Assembly (NCBI RefSeq): GCF_023898315.1
Contig: NC_064622.1
Coordinates: 352,141,234-352,205,233, forward strand
DNA length: 64,000 bases
DNA from: Schistocerca nitens
Lineage: Eukaryota; Arthropoda; Insecta; Orthoptera; Acrididae
Direction of reading: 5' to 3'
How positions within the stretch are numbered: position 1 is the stretch's first letter; each line of letters begins with the position of its first letter. The position numbers were made by a program, and so were the translations under genes. Below the pieces are notes generated by a model. It was not told where the DNA came from, ran no database searches, and was given only the letters and a program-made list of their open reading frames with translations. Positions 55,566 to 64,000 of the stretch are shown here, in pieces.

Positions 55566-57449
55566 CAGGGTGGTCCATTGATAGTGACAGGACCAAATAT
55601 CTCACGAAAGCATCAAACGAAAAAACTACAAAGAACGAAACTCGTCTAGCTTGAAGGGGGAAACCAGATAGCGCTATGGTTGGCCCGCTAGATGGCGCTG
55701 CCACAGGTCAAACGGATATCAACTGCGTTTTTGTTTTGTTTTTTTAAACAGGAACCCTCAGTTTTTATTACATATTCGTGTAGTACGTAAAGAAATATGA
55801 ATGTTTAGGTTGGACCACATTTTTCGCTTTGTGACAGATGGCGCTGTAATAGTCACAAACGTATAAGTACGTGGTATCACGTAACATTCCGCCAGTGCGG
55901 ACGGTATTTGCTTCGTGATACATTACCCGTGTCAAAATGGACCTTTTACCAATTGCGGAAAAGGTCGATATCGTGTTTATGTATGGCTATTGTGATCATA
56001 ATGTGCACCGGGCGTGTGCTATATATGCTGCTCGGTATCCTGGACGACATCATCCAAGTGCCCGGACCGTTCGCCGGATAGTTACGTTATTTAAGGAAAC
56101 AGGAAGTGTTCAGCCACATGTGAAACGTCCACCGCGACCTGCAACAAATGATGATGCCCAAGTAGGTGTTTTAGCTGCTGTCGCGGCTAATCCGCAATTC
56201 AGTAGCACACAAATTGCTCGAGAATCGGGAATATCAAAAACGTCGGTGTTGAGAATGCTACATCAACATCGAGTGCACCCGTACCATGTTTCTATGCACC
56301 AGGAATTACATGGCGACGACTTTGAATGTCGTGTACAGGTCTGCCACTGGGCACAAGAGAAATTACTGGACGATGACAGATCTTTTGCACGCGTTCTATT
56401 TAGCGACGAAGCGTCATTCACCAACAGCGATAACGTAAACCGGCATAATATGCACTATTGGGCAACGTAAAATCCACGATGGCTGCGACAAGTGGAACAT
56501 CAGCGACCTTGGCGGGTTAATGTATGGTGCGGAATTATAGGAGGAAGGATAATTGGCCCCCATTTTATCGATGGCAGTTTAAATGGTGCAATGTATGCTG
56601 ATTTCCTACGTAACGTTCTAGCGATGTTACTACAAGATGTTTCACTACATGATAGAATGGCGATATACTTCCAACATGATGGATGTCCAGCACATAGCTC
56701 GCGTGCAATTGAAGCGGTATTGAATAGCATATTTCATGACAGGTGGATTGTTCGGCGAAGCACCATACTATGGCCCGCATGTTCACCGGATATGACGTCC
56801 CCGGACTTCCTTCTGTGGGGAGAGCTGAAGGATATTTGCTATCGTGATCCACCGACAACGCTTGACAACATGCGTCAGTGCATTGTCAGTGCATGTGCGA
56901 ACATTACAGTAGGCGAACTACTCGCTGTTGAGAGGAATGTCGTTAGAGGTATTTCCAAATAAATTGCGGTTGACGGACATCATTTTGAGCATTTATTGTG
57001 TTAATGTGGTATTTACAGGTAATCACGCTGTAACATCATCCGTTCTCAGAAATGATAAGTTCACAAAGGTACGTGTATCACATTAGAACAACCGAAATAA
57101 AATGTTCAAACGTACCTACGTTCTGTATTTTAATTTAAAAAACCTACCTGTTACTAACTGTTCGTCTAAAATTGTGAGCCATATGTTTGTGAGTATTACA
57201 GCGCCATTTATCACAAAGCGAAGAAAGTGGTCCAACTAAAACATTCATATTTCTTTACGTACTGCACGAATATGTAATGAAAATGGGGGTTCTTACTTCA
57301 AAAAAAATGCTGTTGATATCCGTTTACCTATGGCAGCGCCATCTCGTTTCCCCCTTCAAGCTAGACAAGTTTCTCTCTTTGCAGTTTTTTTTTGTTTGAC
57401 GCTTATTTCGTGAGATATTTGGCCCGGTCACGATCAATGGACCACCCTG
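55566..57449 (+). mobile_element. DD41D mariner relative with long terminal repeats (1884 bp)
   Basis: Terminal inverted repeats start CAGGGTGGTCCATTGATAGT (55566) and, on the other strand, CAGGGTGGTCCATTGATCGT (57449), flanked by TA (55564-55565, 57450-57451). The similarity continues inward for about 270-300 bp on each side, to about 55866 and 57183; both arms share ACAAAGCGAAAAATG-type and CATATTTCTTTACGTACT-type sequence. One transposase lies between. The copy is well preserved. Confidence 0.95.
55937..56962 (+). pseudogene. DD41D transposase, one premature stop, 341 codons
   Basis: A single frame from ATG at 55937 to TAA at 56960 is broken only by TAA at 56468-56470 (codon 178, where a Glu or Lys codon is likely). 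The N-terminal helix-turn-helix includes MYGYCDHNVHRACAIYAARY and HPSARTVRRIVTLFKETGSV (DUF4817 type). A second DNA-binding helix is 'IARESGISKTSVLRMLH'. Catalytic residues are D157 (VLFSDEASF), D248 (FQHDGCPAHSS) and D290 (SPDMTSPDFLLWG). I count 41 residues between the last two. The C-terminus matches the fragment at 41028-41360. Except for the stop it looks complete. Confidence 0.93.
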
Positions 57450-57451
57450 TA

Positions 57452-60400
57452 TATAAATATATTTATTTGAAGATACCATCTGACCACTGATAGTGCCCAT
57501 TGGAAGGACAGGGCAGGTGGTCGGCCGTGGATATATTGAAGTAAACTTAGCAGATACGGAATTTTTTTAAACATTTGCTCACAAGAAGTCCAATTACTAT
57601 CTTTATTTCTTATCATTTAAGCCCTTTCGTATAGTCCGGGAGTTTTTCATAGCAATCACTGGTTAGATGCATCTGTTTGTTCCTGTTTTGACTCAATCTT
57701 CCTCTAGATCGCTCTATTCTTCGCCTCTCTGCTTGGTACACGAGCACTAACTTTCGTAGTCAATAACCTTCCATTCGCAAAGTGTGTTTATGTCATCGTT
57801 GTCCTTTCTATTTAGTTTCACCATATATAGCAAATATCTTCAATTCCTGTTTAACAGTGTCATTTTTATGCAGCTTGATTTGATAGTAGCTTACCTCCTG
57901 TGAAAAATCTCTTTTTTACCCTGTTTTGAGTGTTTTCTTTTATGCGTCCAGAAGTTGCTGCTGGTGAGAAAATGTGCGGTAGCTACCGTAAACAAATGTC
58001 TACTAGGCCTGAGAGCGTCGCGAGAGATCCTTGTAGTGGACTGACCTCACAGCACCACTGAAGTCAATGCTTTGTCACAGTAATACTGTATAATTTACAA
58101 CTGTCATTGACTATTAAAGTGTCACTTGATGCACAGATTAACATACAATTCTCCTGAGGTACAATGTTCCACATTTACGAGGTACATTCATTATAAACTT
58201 TGTAGCTATCACATTGGTCCCGTACTATGACGCAGACTCCTTCAGATGAGGTCACGAATCTGGGCTGAGTTCTTGCGAGCTGGACACTATATTGACCTCA
58301 GCGTGAGTGCGCTGCTGTCTCAGAAGGGAGGCACGGTCTTAAGGAGCGTTCGCATACGTGGCTGCGGACTGCAGCGAATCTTCACTAATGTCTGTGATGT
58401 AGATTCGTGTTGCCAACTTTGGTAACGCAACGCTATCTTTGTACGACATGAAAGCGAGATTCCTGTTTTACAGTTTCATAAATAAAGGAATTAATTGCTG
58501 TGTTACCTTCAACAACAAATGCTCGTTCTTTAGAAGTGAATGGGAGAAGTGTGGAGTACTCTTTATAGCTGATAAGTATGAGTACTCTGGTCCTGCTTAC
58601 TCCCAAGCTGAAGTCATACTTCCTGAGGAGGCTGTATCGTCTTAGAGGTTCTTCAGACACTTTTAACTGTTTATTCAGCACAAAGTTCTATGTCTATGAC
58701 TATGTTAACAGCATCGGATGCCACACTAATATCCCGTAGTTTTAGTGATCAGCGAGCTGTAAAGCGAGTACGAAATTCTGATTGATAATATGTTGTGGCT
58801 GCTTTCCCACTGCATTTTTTGTATAAAAATCAAACAGAATACATTGTGCGTACAGATCTATGATTTGATTCACTTAAAGTTTTGACATTCCAGTGTAACG
58901 CCAATGCTGCGATACAGACGTAAACCGTAGTGGGATGCGGTGAAAGCATTAATGAAAGAACAATTACAAAATTTCTGAGAGAGGAAAAAAATGAAAGAAA
59001 TTTAGGTTAGGATGGGAAGACGTAGATTTGAAGCAGACTCCTGCTTGTCACAAGCTGAAAGTTTCATCGCAATCTGTTTCCATCCAAAATGCAAGACAAA
59101 TATCATGTCTCGTTAGGCTGGCATATTACCCACAGTTGAACACATTGTATCTCATAAACTTTTACAACGACTGTTCGTAACGTGCTATTATTGTTGTTTT
59201 TGTTATAGTCTTCAATGGAAACACTGGTCAATCAGATTTATGTCACCCACATTTTCATTCTAGCAGTGTCCTAAGGCTGACGAGTAGCATGAGTGAATCT
59301 CCCATCTTTCTTCGATTACATTTTACATTGATACATATACTACCACAACCAATTTTGGTGTAATAGAATACTTTTATAAGAGATCCGTCTAAGTCTATAC
59401 TGGAATGGACATAGTGTCATATTTTTCAGCTACCGACGATGTACCTCGCTGCTATTCCAACCAACTGCTCACATAGGCTACGTCTGTATGATCTATCAAC
59501 ATTTTAAAGGTCAATTTTTTATACGTACTGATAATTCTGTAGGTGTGAATCAACCATTCAGCTCTGCAACATTTGCCATAGATTGGATATAACGAGATAG
59601 AGCCTCGGACCATGTGACTGCGACATTTTTTTTTTCAGCTTCGTATTTCATCTGCTATACCACACTCTATAAAATATGAAACTAAATCTTACGATCTGGA
59701 TTCTACAGCAGATGGTTGTGAATTATACTGGGTGGCTGTACTATCCTCTGCTTTCTCTGCACTCTAAAGAAGGTAAGAACGTCGGCTTTGTTCATGTGCC
59801 ACATTTTTGGAAGAAATAACAAAAAAGAGAGCGTCGCAAATTTTTCCGTTGTAGCATGCCACTGTTTACAGTACAAAATCCAATCTCAGAATTACAGGTA
59901 TAGTCTGCGAAACGGAAACGTCTTATGTACATTGTTTCACATACAGTTTAAAACGCCATATTTACGTGCAGTAACAGCTCCTGGATATCTGATGAAGAAT
60001 AACTTCCGAAACGCGTCATATGAGAAATAACAACATTACTTGCATGATTTTTTTTTACTCGTACCATCGCGACCCAGTCGCCATGATTGAAGAACTACTG
60101 ATTATTATAATAATGGTCGCCTACCTCCTGGAAGATTTTCTGTAACATTTACTTAATCTTGAAATGCTTGGGACCGATATGTTGCCAGTGTTAATGGCGA
60201 TAACAAGCAAGAGTGGTCAAGAGTCTCGATTCACGGAAATGAACTGTTTATATACATAATTAAGTTTGTACAGAACATTCAGTGAGCGAGTCATACTCGC
60301 ACCTGGCCACTTCTTCTTTCTTTATCAAGGAAGATTCCTGCTGTCACAAGTCTGTGTAGTTTTAAATATACCTCTGTACCCAGGTTAATATTTAAGTTTC

Positions 60401-60505
60401 TGACTACAATGTGGGTACGCAAACTGCAACACTACGTGTGAATTAACGTCATTTACAGCCATCACAAAATTTGATGTTGGTGTAGTCCCACCTCTATCTT
60501 TTGAC
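57452..60505. other. No recognisable gene
   Basis: About 3 kb with short open frames only (at most about 82 codons) and no terminal repeats or LINE blocks that I can support. It may hold very old repeats. Confidence 0.45.
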
Positions 60506-60838
60506 TCTTAACTCCGTCCGGACAGGCCTTGAAGACCCAACGGTACCGACCGACCGCCGAGTCAACCTCACCCACAGGTGTCATAGGATGCTGCTATGGA
60601 GGGGAATATACTCAGCACATTGCTCTCCCAGACGTTGTCAGTTTTTGTGAATGGAAGCGTCACAGCCCAATCAAGTAGCTCCTCCATTGGCCTCACAACA
60701 ACTGGGTGTGCCCCACTTGCCAACAGCGCTTAGCATATCAGATGGCCACCCATCCAAGTCATAGCCAAGCCTGAGAGCGCTTAACTTCGGTGACCTGACT
60801 GGGACAGGTGTTAACACTGCGGCAAGGCCGTTGGGCCG
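60506..60838 (-). mobile_element. 5S-rRNA-derived SINE (SINE3-like)
   Basis: On the minus strand the head from 60838 contains GGTCACCGAAGTTAAGCGCT and ACTTGGATGGGTGGCC. These are the core of animal 5S rRNA (TCACCGAAGTTAAGC and ACTTGGATGGGTGACC), which includes its internal RNA polymerase III promoter. A body of about 220 bp follows. A perfect 12-bp duplication CTATCTTTTGAC flanks it (60494-60505 and 60839-60850). Confidence 0.88.
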
Positions 60839-60850
60839 CTATCTTTTGAC

Positions 60851-62279
60851 ACGATTGAACAATATCAACACTATCAAAGCTAACGCAAGAGGCCATGGAA
60901 TCAGGTCAGGCCGTATCCGACAAAACACGGCTACGTCAGGGACTACCTGTTAATGTGACATAAACTTCCACCACAATGTCGGCTGATTACCGTTCATCCG
61001 GTATAGCCGAGAACAAGCATCGCAATGAAAGAGACTCAACAAAAAGAAAGAGCTACTGTGGTTCACGAACGGGCCATAGACTCTGTTGGTTCCACGTGAT
61101 GGGAACAGATGCCTTGTCAAAGCAAACATACACCAAGCCCATAGAAATACTCGTCATTTGTAGGTTTGTAGGCGAATGCATGCATCTGGCAGCGGAAAGC
61201 TTCAAGGAGAGGTTCAGGCTGGTCCAAAAGTTGACATGAATCTACAAGCTGTCATCACGAGACTTGTCGTCTTCTAACTACAAGCCTACTGCTGATTCTG
61301 CCTCCGTGGACTTAGCTGCTTCCATCCAGTGAGGCACCACCAGGACTACTTACAGTCACTGCCAGCCTTCCACCCTGGAGGGATAGTGTTTGGGACTAGG
61401 CAGTCACTCAGCCACCTTCGCCTGTGTGGGCATATTGTCGTATATGTCTCCATATGTAAACTCTGGTACTACAATGTCTGAGAGCTGTTTTCCTCTACGT
61501 AGTCCACGGAGAGATTCTGCACCTTCCGACGCGACCTGCCCTGAGCTGCAAAGTTACTTCCAGTTGGCGTACATGCAGCCACACGACCATTCTTAACTCA
61601 ACGGTACCACATTTGCTGTCTCCATTAAACGCCATGGCGGTCGTTGCCAGCACCGTGCTTCGTTACGAATGTTGTAGTGTGTTCACCAATAAAATGTCTA
61701 TTTAATCACTGATGTTTCCGTCATGAACTTCAGCCTGCAGCCAGATAACCACTCGTTGTTCCACTACTCCGCCCAGGGTGGTGAATACAAGCTCCTGACG
61801 CTACAATCCCAATTCCACCATCCATCGTAGTGGCCACTTACCCTCGGTCTATACAATGGCATAATTTCTCTTCATATGTACCGTAATCAATTATGGAAGT
61901 TTAGGGTTTATTCTGGTATGAATTTCTTATCATACAAGGGGCCACAGCGATTATAATGTAGGTTCTGCATTCTGTCTCAGGTGCCAATGTTAAATGAGCA
62001 CAGGCTATTGCAAATTATATGCTGCTGATAGCCATGGTACAGGGATGCTCCGTTACGTTAAAGAGCACACCAAAATCGAGAATAAGTTTACTTTTGCAGG
62101 AAAAGTGTACTGACTGCTTCACGTAATGAGAGTCGGTATAACATCTACAACTTGGGACGGATCAAGGAACTGTAGGGAAGTTACGCCTGAGTACGGGGAT
62201 TACGTGCTCAGATTCTGACCATGCTAAAATAAAGAACAATACTCGGAATTTCACTCTTTGAAGGAAGCAGAAATACGGT
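60851..62279. other. No recognisable gene; possible LTR-like stretch
   Basis: AATAAAATG at about 61689 and the Pro/Thr-coding-like, G+C-moderate stretch 61380-61800 could be part of an old LTR, but I find no TG...CA ends or duplicate. Open frames are short. Confidence 0.3.
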
Positions 62280-62545
62280 TCACATCTCTGGTGACAAGTT
62301 GTGTCTAGACTCCCGCAGACTTGTAGTGGACGGTCTGGTTCTGAGACGAGGCTTATATGCGACTTGTTTACTTGTTTATCTTTAACGGCAGACTCAATCT
62401 TATATGTTATATAAGACAAGTGGATCATCAAATGTGAGCTGTTATTACAGATTACGCGACAAATCAGAGTAGTTAAGACTGCGTGACAACTTGTGTTGAC
62501 AGGATGGCAAGGTATATCACCTTGCGACAGCTCTCACTGCTTCAC
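62280..62545 (+). repeat. Unclassified dispersed repeat, copy 2
   Basis: Diverged copy of 33180-33480 in the same orientation and block order (CTTATATGCGACTTGTTTAC, then CAGATTACGCGACAAATC, then TGACAGGATGGCAAG). Confidence 0.5.
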
Positions 62546-63289
62546 TGAGGCTAGCCATTGTCTCCTGTCATCCACAGTTTGCGCAATACGGTACTGACGA
62601 AGCGCTGATCAGTATTTAGAGCAAGAACAGACAAGTCATTATGCACGTCACGTACCTACAACTGAGTTAACGGGGGGGTTGCTCAAAAACACAATAAATC
62701 CGAATAAAATTGTCTAGAGAGAATCTGTTGTACGTTGTACGGCTTATACTTCCAAAAATATTTATCCAAAATAGAGAAAATATTAGCAAATGAGATAACG
62801 CCAAACAGCAATAGAAATACCTTTTCTAAGCTGTGCACTGTTGTTAATGAAGTCACTATATGATTCTTTCGAGTGTTCTCAGAAATATGGGTTGGGAACA
62901 AAGCCAGTCAGTAAACTGGGTGCTCATTGGACTGACAAATTTTGGAAAAACTGGTCAAGGCATATGGGAGACGTAATGGAGACTTACGGGCTAGGGAAAT
63001 CGCTTCTGCTCCTCATTCTTTAGGGAACGGTTGACATCGTGGTCCTAAAAGTCATCGTCATGTATCAGGACATTCGAGCGATGATGCTACGACCTGTTCT
63101 CAAGTACTAGTTCCACAATATATGTTTTGTTTCGCTGAGTATGTCTCCGTATGTCGCATGTGACATAGATGTACTAGCCAACGGTCTAACTGCTACCTGG
63201 AGGGAAGAAGGTGCTTACCACGGAGAGTAGGCAACAGAGGTTGACTGCAACCTAGTCAAAGAGACAATCCGTCATTCGAGGGAAGTGAT

Positions 63290-64000
63290 ATGCAGTGATA
63301 TATACCTTTACTGCTTGCTCAATATACAGATTGAATAATATGGGGGATAGGCTACAAATCAGTCTCATTCCCTTCTCAACCACTGTCTCCCTTTCATGTC
63401 CTTCGACTCTTATACATGTAGTATGGTTTCTGGAAAAGTTGTAAATACCCTTTTACTCCCTGCATTTTACCTCAGCTACTTCCAGAATTTCAAAGAGTGT
63501 ATCCTAGTCAGTAGTCTCAAAATGTTTCTTTAAATCTACAAAAACTGAAAATGTATATCTGGATTCCTTTATCATCTAAGAAAGAGTTAGAATCAGCATT
63601 GTCTCACGGGTTCCTGTATTTCTCTGGAATTCAAACTAAGATTCTCCTGGGTAGGTTTCGATTCTGTTCGTTCTCGATGAATAGCTCGTGTTAGTTAATA
63701 AGCCATTAAACTGAGAGTCCAGTAATAATGACGCTTATCAGCAGCTAACGTTTCACCAGTTGAGATTGTCAAATACTTCTTGAAGTTGAAGTATTTCGCA
63801 CTTCTCGTAAAAATCTTGGATTCCAGATGCAACTGTTTTGCCACAATTATCCTGAAGACAATAATAATCCGGAGAAAATATTGTGTTTACTAGGTTCTTT
63901 CTTCCTACTTAGGTCTTGCAGTACTTTGTCAAATTCTTCTCACACCAATCATATTTTTCATCTAATCTTCGTCTAAACTGACTTCCCTCTCCACAGTACT
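63290..64000 (-). pseudogene. LINE reverse-transcriptase fragment (RTE-like), runs off the window
   Basis: The minus strand reads 'FQRNTGTRETMLILTLS', then 'FSVFVDLKKHFETTD', 'TLFEILEVAEVKC' and 'TTCIRVEGHERETVVEKGMR', and finally 'SLSPILFNLYIEQAVK'. These are the fingers, the first catalytic-Asp block and the G-x-R-Q-G-x-x-L-S-P-x-L-F-N-L-Y block of an RTE-type reverse transcriptase. Stops are few but present. The element continues past 64000. Confidence 0.7.

Noticed and set aside
60730-60838. 5S rRNA gene
   Set aside because: Only the central 5S blocks are kept, there is no T-run terminator at the right place, and the unit has a retroposon duplication.
61380-61810. LTR retrotransposon end
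   Set aside because: AATAAA and mildly higher G+C, but no TG...CA ends, duplication or pol similarity could be shown.

Overview
The window is animal nuclear DNA, most likely from an insect with a large genome. There are no operons. One gene is split into eight coding exons with GT-AG introns, and most of the rest is decayed transposable elements. The dominant SINE, with a tRNA-Leu-like head and a 'moderately conserved' body, resembles repeats I associate with grasshoppers and locusts (Schistocerca type). That assignment rests on memory and is not proven here.

The only host gene I can support is on the minus strand from 28382 down to 12138. It encodes a secreted or lysosomal arylsulfatase B-like enzyme. 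Joining eight exons at consensus splice sites gives an uninterrupted 552-residue protein. It has a signal peptide, the C-T-P-S-R sulfatase motif whose Cys becomes formylglycine, and all the expected metal and active-site residues. An AATAAA lies 63 bases after the stop. Its introns hold at least nine SINEs and several DNA transposon remnants. A dead mariner lies 258 bp upstream of the ATG.

Left flank (1-12 kb): a broken RTE-type LINE split by a foldback element; a Tc1 element split by a probable 1.2-kb solo LTR; two transposons encoding transposases of the 'FMQDG...' type; and several SINEs. Right flank (28.6-64 kb): a full-length but dead mariner; LINE fragments of at least three kinds; an intact Tc1 transposase gene nested in a palindromic mariner derivative; a second palindromic element; a long LINE; a head-to-tail dimer of a Penelope-like element with its own target-site duplication; a nearly intact DD41D transposon; and a 5S-rRNA-derived SINE.

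The parts most worth a second look are the Penelope-like dimer (one insertion, two copies sharing the same frameshift), palindromes built from two inverted 3' ends of mariner-class transposons, SINEs that join different tRNA-like heads to one body, and the nested insertions that give a relative time order. I found no CRISPR array, rRNA gene, functional tRNA gene or bacterial-type system. All coordinates for ancient repeats are approximate to about 10-30 bp unless a target-site duplication is given.
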